Positions 18,579 to 27,989 of a stretch of DNA of 64,000 bases are shown here, piece by piece. Each line of letters begins with the position of its first letter. The first letter of the stretch is position 1. Origin of the DNA: Methylomonas sp. 11b (GTDB lineage Bacteria; Pseudomonadota; Gammaproteobacteria; Methylococcales; Methylomonadaceae); contig NZ_KI911557.1 in the NCBI RefSeq assembly GCF_000515215.1, positions 5,203,741 to 5,267,740 of the forward strand, read 5' to 3'. The notes below the pieces were generated by a model, which saw nothing but the letters and a program-made list of their open reading frames with translations, searched no databases and was not told where the DNA came from. Position numbers and translations under genes: made by a program.

Positions 18579-19111
18579 AGGCTGGCTAGGCGGGCGTTTA
18601 CCGCGACGATTAGCTGCTCGACATCATCAACCACTTGTGTGTAAGGAAAAGAACGGATTTTATCGGTGGCTTCCAGATCGATAGGGCGCGGATAGACCAT
18701 GAATTTTTTCTTACCGGGCGCGGTGGTTTCGATTTCCGGCTGGGTGTCGCAAGGGTAGACGATACTTTCCACGCGACATTTGCCGGCCTGGGAATACAAG
18801 TTGGTCACCAAGGAGTCGGCAATGCCCAGCACGCATTTGGCGATGGTATTTGAGGTGGTGGGGGCCATCACAAAGGTGTGGTAATAGCCCTTATAAAACA
18901 AGCCCACTGGCGGCGCGGAGGCGGCTTTGTCCCGATATACAGGCATCTTGGCTCTGACGTCGTCCAGGCGGATGCCGTACATTTTCAATACTTCCTCACC
19001 GGCCTGACTCAAATACAGATCGACGTTATCCAGCGTCAGCATGAAGTCAAGGCATTCTTCAATATAGTGTCCGGAGCCGGTAATAGCCCAGGCGAGACGA
19101 GGGGTGGTCAT
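18575..19111 (-). CDS. Flavoprotein of the AfpA/DmrB (dihydromethanopterin reductase-like) family
   Basis: 178 residues. LAWAITGSGHYIEEC at the N-terminus and the VMAPTTSNTIAKCVLGIADSLV segment are the FMN-binding HFCD/UbiX-type signatures, and VYPCDTQPEIET matches archaeoflavoprotein-like members. Relatives reduce dihydromethanopterin to tetrahydromethanopterin or act as electron carriers; which applies here cannot be told from sequence. It is the promoter-proximal gene of a pair with the DHPS-like gene. Confidence 0.82.
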   Translation of the reverse strand: MTTPRLAWAITGSGHYIEECLDFMLTLDNVDLYLSQAGEEVLKMYGIRLDDVRAKMPVYRDKAASAPPVGLFYKGYYHTFVMAPTTSNTIAKCVLGIADSLVTNLYSQAGKCRVESIVYPCDTQPEIETTAPGKKKFMVYPRPIDLEATDKIRSFPYTQVVDDVEQLIVAVNARLASL

Positions 19112-19317
19112 GGGGTATGCAGTAGTTTTGTGGATGGTGCATTATACGTGAAGATGGCGGCGAATCGACCGCTCGCCGCTAAGGCCCCGATATGTGCAAC
19201 CTAGGTTTATGCTATGAATTCATGAATTTGTAAGATTGGGCTTACAATATCGTTTGAATTCGGCTGGCTTGGTTTGCCGATCTAAATCCGACCTAAACAG
19301 CCTATTTCATTGCCACG

Positions 19318-20940
19318 ATGGACAGTTTACATTTTTCAGAACAGGACAGCGCTGACGCTCAATCAAAACCGCACATTATTGCGTTTGCCGGGGCCAAGAG
19401 CGGCGTCGGTAAAACCAGTGTGGTGGCTAATGTAGCGGCAGCGATGGCATTGCGCGGCAAGCGCGTTTGTGTATTGGATGTCGATACCGGCTTGTCCAAT
19501 ATCAACACATTACTCGGGCTGCGGCCGGCGCACCGTTTGGAGCAGGTGCTATCCGGCGAAAAAACGATTGCTGAGGTTTTGCTGAAAACCGCCGAGGATG
19601 TGGGCGTGGTGTCCGCCGCAAGTTTAATGGGCGGCATACCTGTTTCTGCCGCGCAGATGACTAAGCTGTTGGAAGCATTGACCGAGCTGGAGGCGCAATT
19701 CGATTATTTTTTGATCGACACCGCTGCGACGCATACCGAAACCGTGTTGCGCTTTATCGAGTTGGCGCAATCTACGTTTTTAGTGGTCAGCGGTGATCCG
19801 GCGGCGCTAACCGATGCCTTTGCGCTGCTGAAGGCTTTGAATGCCCGTCAGTATTCGGGCAGCCTGCGCGTGGTCGTCAATCAGGCCGTTGATTATCCGG
19901 CCGCGACCGATACCTATCGACGCTTTGCCGCCGTGGCGGAAAAATGTTTGAAACTGAAAGTGGAGTACGGCGGTTTTGTCATTCGCGACGAAAATCTGCC
20001 TAAAGCCGTCGCTTTGCAAATGTCGGTGGTGGATTTAGCCGCCAATTCTCCGGCTAGCCGTTGTTTGTTTGCGTTGGCGGACAATATTATCAAGCATATC
20101 GGCAGCGAAACGGCCGGCAATGGGCTGTTGGATTACTGGCAAGCCTTGTTAACCCCCGCGCCGTTCAAACATACGGTGGCCGATATTGCCGATAGCGAAC
20201 CGACTGCGGCGGTTAATTCCTGGCTTGCAGCCGATAAAACGGAGCTTAGTGTCAGCGAGTTGAGCCGGCGGCTGTTGTCGGCGATGAAACATCAATTGCT
20301 CGATCAACCGGAGCTGGAGCGTTTTACCGGCGAATTTGTAGAAGCCTACTGCGAGCAGTTCGGCCGTTTTCCGAATACCTTCAAACAGCTGTTTTATCGC
20401 TGGCTGGAAACTGAAAATTATGCCGAGCCTAGATTGGTCGAATTGCTGACGACCTTGGAGGCTTTGCATGCGATGCGTTATCAACGGCCGATGTTTAGCC
20501 TGGAAGAAAACGCGGCTCGATTGGTTGCGCAACTGCAAGGGCAGCAGGGGCCGCATCGCGAGTTGGTGGAGCAGCTATGCACGGCCTATCGGCAGGCTTT
20601 TCACGAAGAGGTCTTCGATGCCGAGCAGTTGTTGCTGGAGCGCATGCAAGCCGAGGATTTCACCGAGCAGCGTTTCGAGGCATTGCTGCAAAAATTGCGT
20701 GATGGTTTTCAGGCGCGCTTCAAGCGGCCTTACCAAAGTAAGTACGAAGTGGCGCTGGCCTCTGCCGTCGATGCCTTAGAAGTCATGGGCGTCGATCAAC
20801 AAAATTTGCAGGATGAAATCACTATGCTGATGCATGGCTTTCAATTGCTGGGTTCGCGGCGAGAAAAGTTGCTGACTGTTCTGAACGCCTTGCAAAATTC
20901 CGGTTTGCCGCACCCAGCCTCGGCCGTCCGGGATAATTGA
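19318..20940 (+). CDS. MinD/ParA-type ATPase (FlhG/FleN-like) with long C-terminal helical extension
   Basis: 540 residues. The first ~270 form a MinD-like ATPase: deviant Walker A GAKSGVGKTSVVANVAAAMA near residue 25, VLDVDTGLSNINTLLGL, and FLIDTAA as Walker B. FlhG/FleN proteins of this type set flagellar number. The remaining ~270 residues (from about 290) are helical with repeated YCEQFGRFPNTF-like and YRQAFHEEVFD-like segments, which I do not recognise and which are absent in ordinary FlhG (about 280 residues). No flagellar operon surrounds it; it stands alone, convergent with comF. Confidence 0.78.
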   Translation: MDSLHFSEQDSADAQSKPHIIAFAGAKSGVGKTSVVANVAAAMALRGKRVCVLDVDTGLSNINTLLGLRPAHRLEQVLSGEKTIAEVLLKTAEDVGVVSAASLMGGIPVSAAQMTKLLEALTELEAQFDYFLIDTAATHTETVLRFIELAQSTFLVVSGDPAALTDAFALLKALNARQYSGSLRVVVNQAVDYPAATDTYRRFAAVAEKCLKLKVEYGGFVIRDENLPKAVALQMSVVDLAANSPASRCLFALADNIIKHIGSETAGNGLLDYWQALLTPAPFKHTVADIADSEPTAAVNSWLAADKTELSVSELSRRLLSAMKHQLLDQPELERFTGEFVEAYCEQFGRFPNTFKQLFYRWLETENYAEPRLVELLTTLEALHAMRYQRPMFSLEENAARLVAQLQGQQGPHRELVEQLCTAYRQAFHEEVFDAEQLLLERMQAEDFTEQRFEALLQKLRDGFQARFKRPYQSKYEVALASAVDALEVMGVDQQNLQDEITMLMHGFQLLGSRREKLLTVLNALQNSGLPHPASAVRDN

Positions 20941-20949
20941 GGTGTTTCT

Positions 20950-21651
20950 TTAAGCGCGGGCGCAAACCCAGACATCAACTTTGCCAACCCCGGCTTGCTT
21001 TAGCGCTGCCGCCAGCGCAGAGGCGGTAGCGCCGGTGGTCATGACGTCGTCTATGATTGCAATATGTTGAAAATTTAATGGTTTAACGACCTTAAACGCC
21101 AAACGCATGTTTTTCCGGCGCTGCTTCGCCGGTAAGCCGGTTTGATGGCAGGTATCGCGCTGGCGAGCGCAGCTATTTAAATCCAGCGGAATGCCGAGTT
21201 CCCTGGACAAATGCCGGGCAATTTCTATCGACTGATTGAAACCACGTTCCCGATAGCGCCTGGGATACAGCGGTACGGGTAACAGGCAATCCGGCAGTTC
21301 CGCACTATCGGCAATATGTTGAGCCAGCAAGGCTGCCATTAAGCGGGCGTTTTTATAATCGTTGGCAAACTTCAATTGGCCGACCAAATAACGCATTTGG
21401 CTTTGGTACAAAAATGGCGCATAGGTCTCATCGAAGGCGGGCGATTTCTTTAGGCAACGGCCGCAGAGTTGCGGCACCTCTATTGCGGTCTCGAAGTGTT
21501 CCCCGCATCGGTAGCAGCAAGACAGGTTGCGCGGCAGGTCGGTTAAGCAGCCCAGGCATAAATCCAAATTGCCGTATCCCGGACTTGCGCATAACACACA
21601 ACGTGGCGGCAGCAATTTCTTCTGTATAATGTTCAGCCAGTTGTTTACCAT
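20950..21651 (-). CDS. comF: ComF/GntX-family phosphoribosyltransferase-like protein
   Basis: 233 residues. An N-terminal zinc-finger region has paired cysteines (CVLC, CLGC, CYRC, CGRC); the C-terminal half has the type I phosphoribosyltransferase loop [19 protein letters not shown]. ComF is needed for DNA uptake in competent bacteria; GntX homologues are common next to bioB in gammaproteobacteria, as here. Its ATG at 21651 lies within the probable BirA operator at 21641-21673, so its expression may change with biotin. Confidence 0.92.
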   Translation of the reverse strand: MVNNWLNIIQKKLLPPRCVLCASPGYGNLDLCLGCLTDLPRNLSCCYRCGEHFETAIEVPQLCGRCLKKSPAFDETYAPFLYQSQMRYLVGQLKFANDYKNARLMAALLAQHIADSAELPDCLLPVPLYPRRYRERGFNQSIEIARHLSRELGIPLDLNSCARQRDTCHQTGLPAKQRRKNMRLAFKVVKPLNFQHIAIIDDVMTTGATASALAAALKQAGVGKVDVWVCARA

Positions 21652-21673
21652 AATTTTAAATATAGGTTGATAA
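21641..21673. promoter_or_regulatory. Probable BirA (biotin repressor) operator
   Basis: TTGTTTACC at 21641-21649, a 15-base spacer, and GGTTGATAA at 21665-21673. The E. coli-type consensus is TTGTAAACC-N15-GGTTTACAA; each half here matches 7 of 9 and the spacing is exact. It lies between divergent comF and bioB, overlapping the comF start. The window's own BirA (50203) has the DNA-binding domain needed to use it. Confidence 0.7.
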
Positions 21674-21717
21674 GTCGGCTAGCGCCGCTGTTGTCCTTAC
21701 TCTCGGAGATTATCAGA

Positions 21718-22707
21718 ATGTCTGCAAGCCAGAAACCCTTGGAATCAGCGGCTACCATCCGTCACGACTGGCAATTACCCGAAGTCGAAGCATTGTTGGC
21801 ACTGCCGTTTAACGATCTGATTTATCAGGCGCAAAGCGTGCATAGAGTGTATTTCGATCCTAACGAGGTACAGGTTAGCAGTCTATTGAGTATCAAGACC
21901 GGTTCCTGTTCCGAGGATTGCGGTTATTGCCCGCAAAGTGCGCGCTACGATTCCGATCTGAACCCTGAAGCTTTGATGCCGGTCGATGCGGTGTTAAAAG
22001 CCGCACAGCAAGCCAAAGAGCAGGGCGCATCGCGGTTTTGCATGGGCGCCGCTTGGCGGAGCCCCAAGGATAGGGACATAGAGCGGGTAGTCGAAATGGT
22101 GCAGGGCGTGAAGGCGCTGGGTATGGAGACTTGCGTCACGTTGGGCATGCTCAGCGATAAGCAGACTCAAGCCTTGAAAGACGGCGGCCTGGATTATTAC
22201 AACCACAACTTGGATACATCCGAAGACTATTATTCCGAAATCATTACCACCCGTACCTATCAAGACCGCTTGGATACGCTGGAGCGGGTGCGCGATGCCG
22301 GTATCAACGTCTGCTGCGGCGGGATTGTCGGTATGGGCGAGTCGGAGACTGACCGCGCCAAGTTGTTGTTGCAACTAGCCAATATGCCCAAGCATCCGGA
22401 AAGTGTGCCTATCAATATGTTGGTGCAGGTGGAAGGTACGCCGTTGCACGGAATAGAAGCGCTAGATCCTATCGTGTTTGTACGCACCATCGCCGTCGCT
22501 AGAATTCTAATGCCGCAATCGCGGGTACGTCTGTCAGCTGGCCGCAAAGCCATGAGCGACGAGATGCAGGCTCTGTGTTTCTTGGCCGGCGCCAATTCGA
22601 TTTTCTACGGCGATAAACTGCTGACCACCGATAACCCGATGACCAACCATGACCAGCAGTTGTTCGAGCGTTTGGGTGTGCGGATGGGTGGATCAAGTTA
22701 CGCTTAA
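21718..22707 (+). CDS. bioB: Biotin synthase
   Basis: 329 residues from ATG 21718 with GGAG ten bases upstream; an earlier in-frame start at 21667 would begin inside the operator. The radical-SAM cluster motif [11 protein letters not shown] is intact, as are the second-cluster cysteines in CMGAAW, CVTLGM and [10 protein letters not shown]. BioB inserts sulfur into dethiobiotin. It heads bioBFHCD, with each downstream gene overlapping the previous one. Confidence 0.97.
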   Translation: MSASQKPLESAATIRHDWQLPEVEALLALPFNDLIYQAQSVHRVYFDPNEVQVSSLLSIKTGSCSEDCGYCPQSARYDSDLNPEALMPVDAVLKAAQQAKEQGASRFCMGAAWRSPKDRDIERVVEMVQGVKALGMETCVTLGMLSDKQTQALKDGGLDYYNHNLDTSEDYYSEIITTRTYQDRLDTLERVRDAGINVCCGGIVGMGESETDRAKLLLQLANMPKHPESVPINMLVQVEGTPLHGIEALDPIVFVRTIAVARILMPQSRVRLSAGRKAMSDEMQALCFLAGANSIFYGDKLLTTDNPMTNHDQQLFERLGVRMGGSSYA

Positions 22708-23867
22708 TGGCCAACGCTTTCTACGACTTCGCCGGTGAACTGCGGCGGCTGGAGCAGGACAACCTGTATCGGTGCCGCCGGGTAGTCGATGGTCCGCAAG
22801 GCATCATGCAGAATGTCGATGGTCGACAATTAATCAATTTTTGCAGTAACGACTATCTGGGGCTGGCCAATCATGCCGAGGTCGCGGCAGCATTCAAATC
22901 GGCTGTGGATCGCTACGGCGTTGGTAGTGGTTCTGCACATCTGATTTGTGGGCACAGCGCTGCCCATCATGCTTTGGAAGAAGAATTGGCGGCTTTTACC
23001 GGGCGGGAGCGGGCCTTGCTGTTTTCCACTGGCTATATGGCAAATCTGGGTGTGATTTCCGCATTGCTGGGTCGCAGTGATACTGTGTTGGAGGACCGCT
23101 TGAATCACGCTTCACTGCTGGATGGGGGTTTATTGTCGCGGGCGCGCTTTCAGCGCTATCGGCATGCGGATGTTCAAGACTTGCAGGCTAAGCTGTCGAA
23201 TACTGTGGGCAAGGCTTTGGTGGTCAGCGACGGCGTGTTCAGCATGGATGGCGATTTGGCACCGCTGCCGGACATGGTGGCGTTGGCAGAAAAGCATCAT
23301 GCCGGTTTGCTGATCGACGATGCCCATGGTTTTGGCGTACTCGGTAAAAACGGCGGCGGCATTGTCGAGCATTTCGGTTTGAGTCAGGATGACGTACCCA
23401 TTCTAATCGGGACTTTAGGCAAGGCATTTGGGACGTTCGGTGCCTTTGTGGCCGGTTCCGAGGATTTGATCGAGATGTTGATTCAAAAAGCCCGGAGTTA
23501 TGTGTTTACTACCGCGCTGCCGGCGGCTGTGGCCGAGGCGACTCGCGCCAGTTTGCGGGTGTTGCAAGCTGAGTCTTGGCGGCGCGAACAGTTGCAAAAT
23601 CTAATCTCCCGTTTCCGGCAAGGTGCGCAACAACAAGGCCTGCGACTAATGGACTCTTTTACCGCGATTCAACCTGTTCTGATTGGCGACAGCGGCCAAA
23701 CCGTGGCGGCTAGTCAACGCTTGCTGGAACAAGGTTTTTGGGTCAGTGCGATTAGACCGCCGACCGTGCCGGCCGGCAGCGCTCGCTTGCGGATCACCTT
23801 TTCCGCTAATCACACCGAACAACAGATCGATGCCTTGTTGGAGGCATTGGCTAAGGCTTTGCCATGA
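22707..23867 (+). CDS. bioF: 8-amino-7-oxononanoate synthase
   Basis: 386 residues; its ATG shares one base with the bioB stop. It is a PLP enzyme of the alpha-oxoamine synthase family: [13 protein letters not shown] near the N-terminus, [18 protein letters not shown], the [10 protein letters not shown] aspartate loop and TLGKAFG with the PLP-binding lysine. It condenses pimeloyl-ACP with alanine to start the biotin ring. Confidence 0.97.
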   Translation: MANAFYDFAGELRRLEQDNLYRCRRVVDGPQGIMQNVDGRQLINFCSNDYLGLANHAEVAAAFKSAVDRYGVGSGSAHLICGHSAAHHALEEELAAFTGRERALLFSTGYMANLGVISALLGRSDTVLEDRLNHASLLDGGLLSRARFQRYRHADVQDLQAKLSNTVGKALVVSDGVFSMDGDLAPLPDMVALAEKHHAGLLIDDAHGFGVLGKNGGGIVEHFGLSQDDVPILIGTLGKAFGTFGAFVAGSEDLIEMLIQKARSYVFTTALPAAVAEATRASLRVLQAESWRREQLQNLISRFRQGAQQQGLRLMDSFTAIQPVLIGDSGQTVAASQRLLEQGFWVSAIRPPTVPAGSARLRITFSANHTEQQIDALLEALAKALP

Positions 23868-24625
23868 CTGAAATTCATAGAGAAATATACGGCCAGGGCA
23901 GACCATTAGTCATGCTGCACGGTTGGGCGATGCATAGCGGCATTTGGCGTGATTTTGCCAGGCAGTTGGCTCGGCATCGCCAGGTGATTTGCCTGGATTT
24001 ACCCGGTCATGGTCGCAGTGCCGGGTTGGATGCGTATGATCTACCGGCTATTACTTCCGCGTTATTCGATGCGATTCCGGTCAATCGCTTTAGCGTGTTG
24101 GGCTGGTCACTGGGCGCGACGGTGGCTTTGGATATGGCGGCGCGCTGTCCCGAGCGATTGCAGTCGCTGTTCTTGTTATCAGGCAATCCGAAGTTTGTTA
24201 AGACTGCCGATTGGCCGGGAGTGAGGCCGGAGGTGTTGGATGGTTTTGTCGCCCAGCTTAGCGATGACACGAAATTGACCTTGCAACGCTTTTTGGGTTT
24301 GCAAGTGCAAGGCTTGCCTGAGAGCCGGCAGTTGTTACAGCAATTGCGCTTGGCCGTGCAGGAGTGCGATGCCCCGACGCGCGATGCGTTGCAGGGTGGT
24401 TTGCAAATTCTGAAAAATAGCGATTTGCGCAAGTCAGTCGTGGGGTTGCGCTGTCCGATCACGGTCATGCAAGGCGATAAAGATACTTTGATTCCGGTGC
24501 AAACCGGGCAAGCTGTAAAGACTTTAAACACACGCGTCACACTACATGTTCTGGCAAGTGCCGGACATGTGCCATTTTTATCGCACGCCCAGCAGCTATG
24601 CGACATCGTTGCCGCGGCTGAATGA
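23864..24625 (+). CDS. bioH: Pimeloyl-ACP methyl ester carboxylesterase
   Basis: 253 residues with 4-base overlaps on both sides. It has an alpha/beta-hydrolase fold: [14 protein letters not shown], the nucleophile elbow GWSLG, an aspartate in [10 protein letters not shown] and the catalytic histidine in AGHVPFLSH. It demethylates pimeloyl-ACP methyl ester, ending the BioC-initiated chain. Its position inside the biotin operon identifies it as BioH rather than another esterase. Confidence 0.95.
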   Translation: MTEIHREIYGQGRPLVMLHGWAMHSGIWRDFARQLARHRQVICLDLPGHGRSAGLDAYDLPAITSALFDAIPVNRFSVLGWSLGATVALDMAARCPERLQSLFLLSGNPKFVKTADWPGVRPEVLDGFVAQLSDDTKLTLQRFLGLQVQGLPESRQLLQQLRLAVQECDAPTRDALQGGLQILKNSDLRKSVVGLRCPITVMQGDKDTLIPVQTGQAVKTLNTRVTLHVLASAGHVPFLSHAQQLCDIVAAAE

Positions 24626-25410
24626 GTTTTGCCGTGTTGGATAAAGCCAAAATTAGGCGTTCATTTGCGGCGGCGGCTGGGAGTTATGATTCGGCGGCGA
24701 TGTTGCAACGCCAGGTGGGATTGGCCTTGCTGCAAAAATTTCCGTTGCAATCCGCGCCGGGTTGGGTGCTGGACGTTGGGTGCGGCACCGGTTTTTTGAC
24801 GCGCCGTTTGCCCTTAGATTGTCTGAATCAGTCTTGTTTGGCATTGGATATTGCGTTGCCCATGCTGCAAACGTCGCGACGGAACAACGGTGCTTTACCG
24901 GTCGAATATGTTTGTGCCGATGCCGAAAAACTACCGTTTGCGGATAACAGTTTGCAACAGGTTTATTCGAATCTGGCCGTGCAGTGGTGTCAGGACTTGC
25001 CGGCGGTGTTTGCCGATGTGCGGCGATTATTGCGCCAGTGTGGGCAACTGGTATTTTCAACCTTCGGTCCGGAGACCTTAAGAGAGCTGAAAGCGGCTTG
25101 GACTGGTGTGGACGACTTTGCTCATGTTAACGATTTTTATAGTGCGGGGCAGATTTGCGGTTTTTTACGGGCTGCCGGTTTAGCGCGGGTCGATGTGGAC
25201 ACGGTGATGTATCGTTTGTCTTACCCTTCGGTGATGGCTTTGATGCATGAGTTAAAAGATCTTGGGGCGCATAACGTTAGTGATGCCAGAAATCGGCGGC
25301 TCACCACCCGTTCGCAATTGCAGCGCATGATGCGGCACTACGAAAACAGCATGGTAAACGGCGAAATAGTGGCCAGCTACGAAATTATCTTCGTGCGGGC
25401 AAGGTCATGA
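24622..25410 (+). CDS. bioC: Malonyl-ACP O-methyltransferase
   Basis: 262 residues, overlapping bioH and bioD by four bases each. It has a class I SAM-dependent methyltransferase fold with LDVGCGTGFLTRRLP as motif I, then the KIRRSFAAAAGSYDSAAMLQ-type N-terminus and the FSTFGPETLRELK segment characteristic of BioC. It methylates malonyl-ACP so that the fatty acid system can build pimelate. Confidence 0.95.
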   Translation: MSFAVLDKAKIRRSFAAAAGSYDSAAMLQRQVGLALLQKFPLQSAPGWVLDVGCGTGFLTRRLPLDCLNQSCLALDIALPMLQTSRRNNGALPVEYVCADAEKLPFADNSLQQVYSNLAVQWCQDLPAVFADVRRLLRQCGQLVFSTFGPETLRELKAAWTGVDDFAHVNDFYSAGQICGFLRAAGLARVDVDTVMYRLSYPSVMALMHELKDLGAHNVSDARNRRLTTRSQLQRMMRHYENSMVNGEIVASYEIIFVRARS

Positions 25411-26102
25411 AATCTGCGTTCTTCATTACCGGCACCGATACGAATGTCGGCAAAACCTGGACAACTATTGCCTTGATGCGCTGTCTGCAAATGCAAGGCT
25501 TAAGTGCGGTGGGAATGAAACCGGTGGCCGCCGGCTGTGAATGGCATGACGGCATGCTGAAAAATTCCGATGCACTACTGATGCAGCAATACGCTTCAGT
25601 GCCACTGGAATACCGGGAAATCAATCCCTACGCTTTTGAAGCGGCAATTTCTCCGCATCTGGCTTGTGGTGGTGTTGAAGTTTCGATGGATGTTATTGCG
25701 GACGGATTTGTACGATTACAACAACGGGTTGATGTAGTGCTGGTCGAAGGGGCGGGTGGCTGGTATTCGCCGTTGAGCAGTGATTTGGACAATGCCGGTC
25801 TGGCGCAAGCGTTACGTTTGCCGGTGATTCTGGTGGTGGGTGTCAGGCTGGGTTGTATCAATCACGCGCGCTTGACGATGTCGGCCATACGCCGGAGCGG
25901 TTTGTCCTGCGCCGGTTGGGTGGCGGTGCAAATTGACCCTAAGATGCCCGGTTTCGATGGCAATCTGGCGTTTTTGCGCGAAGTGATAGAGGCGCCGCTG
26001 TTGGGTGTTCTGCCATTTTTGGCTGCTGCCGACTTTGAGTTTTTGGCGACGAACTTGAGTTTACCAAACTGGCAAAAAGTTGATGTACATCAAAAAAAAT
26101 GA
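25407..26102 (+). CDS. bioD: Dethiobiotin synthetase
   Basis: 231 residues. P-loop GTDTNVGKTW at the N-terminus, KPVAAG, and VEGAGGWYSPL are BioD signatures; it closes the ureido ring using CO2 and ATP. bioA is not in this operon and must lie elsewhere. The last codons (VDVHQKK) are encoded by the perfect FNR box of the downstream hemerythrin gene, so the C-terminal tail of the protein is constrained by that site. Confidence 0.96.
   Translation: MKSAFFITGTDTNVGKTWTTIALMRCLQMQGLSAVGMKPVAAGCEWHDGMLKNSDALLMQQYASVPLEYREINPYAFEAAISPHLACGGVEVSMDVIADGFVRLQQRVDVVLVEGAGGWYSPLSSDLDNAGLAQALRLPVILVVGVRLGCINHARLTMSAIRRSGLSCAGWVAVQIDPKMPGFDGNLAFLREVIEAPLLGVLPFLAAADFEFLATNLSLPNWQKVDVHQKK
26080..26093. promoter_or_regulatory. 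FNR-type binding site for the hemerythrin gene
   Basis: TTGATGTACATCAA fits TTGAT-N4-ATCAA exactly and lies inside the last codons of bioD. The centre is 41.5 bases before 26128, with CAAAAT at 26115-26120 as a -10-like hexamer, a class II layout. The flanks (AAAAAG before, AAAAA after) match those of the site at 11820. Confidence 0.78.
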
Positions 26103-26156
26103 TTAACAGATGTTCAAAATGACGACTCCATTACAAAAACAACCAGGAGACGTTAT

Positions 26157-26552
26157 ATGGCTTTAATTACTTGGACTGCGGCTCAGTATGGCACGAATGT
26201 CGGATTTGCCGACCAAGAACATCAAACCTTATTCGGTTTGCTGAATAAACTGTACGATGAGGCCACGGGCGGCGCGGAGCGCGCTACTGTTGGCGCTTCG
26301 CTGGATGCATTGATTACCTACGTGGTCGATCACTTTGCTCACGAAGAAAGGGAAATGGTTGCTAAAGGCTTTGGCGGTTATGATAGACACAAAGCCGAGC
26401 ATGAAGCATTGATCGGTATCTGCGCGGATTTGCAGAAAAAATTCCATGCCGGTGAAGCAGAAGTCACCGAGGACGTCGGTCAATTGGTGAAAGGCTGGCT
26501 GGATAACCACATTCCGAAATTCGATATGGCTTATTCTGACGCATTGAAGTAA
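26157..26552 (+). CDS. Bacteriohemerythrin (single-domain O2-binding protein)
   Basis: 131 residues with AGGAGACG nine bases upstream. The di-iron ligands are all visible: H in DQEHQ (about residue 22), H...E in HFAHEERE, the histidines in HKAEHE and the HIPKFD terminal motif. Methanotroph homologues bind oxygen and have been proposed to deliver it to particulate methane monooxygenase. A perfect FNR box upstream indicates induction when oxygen falls. Confidence 0.95.
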   Translation: MALITWTAAQYGTNVGFADQEHQTLFGLLNKLYDEATGGAERATVGASLDALITYVVDHFAHEEREMVAKGFGGYDRHKAEHEALIGICADLQKKFHAGEAEVTEDVGQLVKGWLDNHIPKFDMAYSDALK

Positions 26553-26583
26553 TGACAGCATAAATCTGTCTCTAATATGCAAC

Positions 26584-26621
26584 AAAAGGCTTGCGAGCAG
26601 CGATGCTCCCAAGCCTTTTTT
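26584..26621 (+). terminator. Intrinsic terminator after hemerythrin
   Basis: AAAAGGCTT (26584-26592) pairs with AAGCCTTTT (from 26611), with an inner GAGCA/TGCTC stem, ending in T6. It shares the core GCAGCGATGC with the terminator at 15002-15032. Confidence 0.88.
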
Positions 26622-26698
26622 ATGTGTATTTTTTACAAACGGGAAAACCTCTTCTGGTTTGTGGGTGAGTCATGGGTTAAAATTGCCCAGTTAATTTA

Positions 26699-26710
26699 TG
26701 ATAATTATCA
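26699..26710. promoter_or_regulatory. 12-bp palindrome upstream of the cytochrome oxidase genes
   Basis: TGATAATTATCA is a perfect palindrome about 100 bases before the coxB start. GATAAT/ATTATC resembles half of a Fur box, but the full 19-bp Fur consensus is not present. A regulatory role is only possible. Confidence 0.3.
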
Positions 26711-26805
26711 GTAAATGGAATTGTTCGCCGGTTAAATGGTCTTGCGACGATATTACGAAGATATAACGCATACAAGTTTATAACTACCAATGGGGAGGCT
26801 GCTCC

Positions 26806-27936
26806 GTGAAGAAAACAAAGCAACTGCTCGCTTGTCTGGTCCTGATGGCTTTAGGCTTGGGGACTGCGCATGCGGACTATACACTCAACCTGATGAAGGG
26901 CGTGACGCAACTCAGTAACGAGCTTTACGATTTGCACATGCTGATTCTGTGGATCTGTGTGTTTATTGGGATCGCGGTGTTCGGCACTATGTTTTACTCG
27001 ATTTATCATCATCGTAAATCAAAGGGTCATAAAGCCGAGCAGTTTCATGAGAATACGACTGTCGAGATCATCTGGACCATCATTCCCACGCTGATTCTGG
27101 TGGGTATGGCGATTCCTGCCACCAAAGCCGTGATCGATTTGGACAAGGTGCAGGACTCAGAGATGAGTATCAAAGTCACCGGTAAACAATGGTATTGGGA
27201 GTACGAATACCTGGATAGCGGCGTGCATTTCGAAAGCCATTTAGACGAGGCCAGCGAAAAAACCCATAGGGTTAGTTCTATGGATCCGCGTAACGTCCCC
27301 AACTACCTGCTGAACGTCGATAAGCCGCTGGTGGTGCCGGTTGGTAAAAAAATTCGCTTCCTGTTTACTGCAGCGGACGTGATTCACTCCTGGTGGGTTC
27401 CGGATCTGGGCTGGAAAAAAGACGCCAACCCCGGTTTTGTGAACGAAGCTTGGACCTCAGTCGATAAACCCGGCACTTACCGTGGTCAATGTACCGAGTT
27501 GTGCGGCCGCGACCACGGTTTCATGCCGGTGGTGGTGATTGCGATGGAGCAAGATCAATACGATGCCTGGGTTAAAGCGACTTTGGATAAGCAAAATCAG
27601 AAGCCTGACTTGAGCGACCAAACCCGCAATACGCTGATGGCAAAAGGTGAGTCTGTTTATCTGAAAAACTGCGTGGCTTGCCACCAGATCGACGGTAACG
27701 GTATCTCCGGTTGGTTCCCTGCGTTGCGAGGCAGCGCGAAAGTCACCGGCAATATGGATCAGCTGATTGGTTTTATTCAGGCAGGTACGAGCAAAATGCC
27801 GGCCTTCAAAAAATTGCCGGATGACGAATTGGCCGAGCTGATTACTTACATCAGAAACGCGCCGGCATTGGGTAACAACGTGGGTGATGAGATTCAGCCT
27901 AATAAAATCACACCCAAATGGGACGATGATGAGTAA
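26806..27936 (+). CDS. coxB: Cytochrome c oxidase subunit II with fused cytochrome c domain
   Basis: 376 residues from GTG with GGGGAGG upstream. Signal-like N-terminus, two membrane helices (about 40-62 and 88-108), then the CuA cupredoxin domain (HSWWVPDLGWKKDANPG, and CTELCGRDHGFM with the two CuA cysteines), then a C-terminal cytochrome c domain with CVACHQ as the heme site. The fused heme makes it a caa3-like or cytochrome-c-fused aa3 oxidase subunit that accepts electrons directly from cytochrome c. First gene of the cox cluster. Confidence 0.96.
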   Translation: MKKTKQLLACLVLMALGLGTAHADYTLNLMKGVTQLSNELYDLHMLILWICVFIGIAVFGTMFYSIYHHRKSKGHKAEQFHENTTVEIIWTIIPTLILVGMAIPATKAVIDLDKVQDSEMSIKVTGKQWYWEYEYLDSGVHFESHLDEASEKTHRVSSMDPRNVPNYLLNVDKPLVVPVGKKIRFLFTAADVIHSWWVPDLGWKKDANPGFVNEAWTSVDKPGTYRGQCTELCGRDHGFMPVVVIAMEQDQYDAWVKATLDKQNQKPDLSDQTRNTLMAKGESVYLKNCVACHQIDGNGISGWFPALRGSAKVTGNMDQLIGFIQAGTSKMPAFKKLPDDELAELITYIRNAPALGNNVGDEIQPNKITPKWDDDE

Positions 27937-27989
27937 TTCACTGATTTTCGCAATGAACTCATTTTCTAATTTTTGCTGAGGTATAAAGT

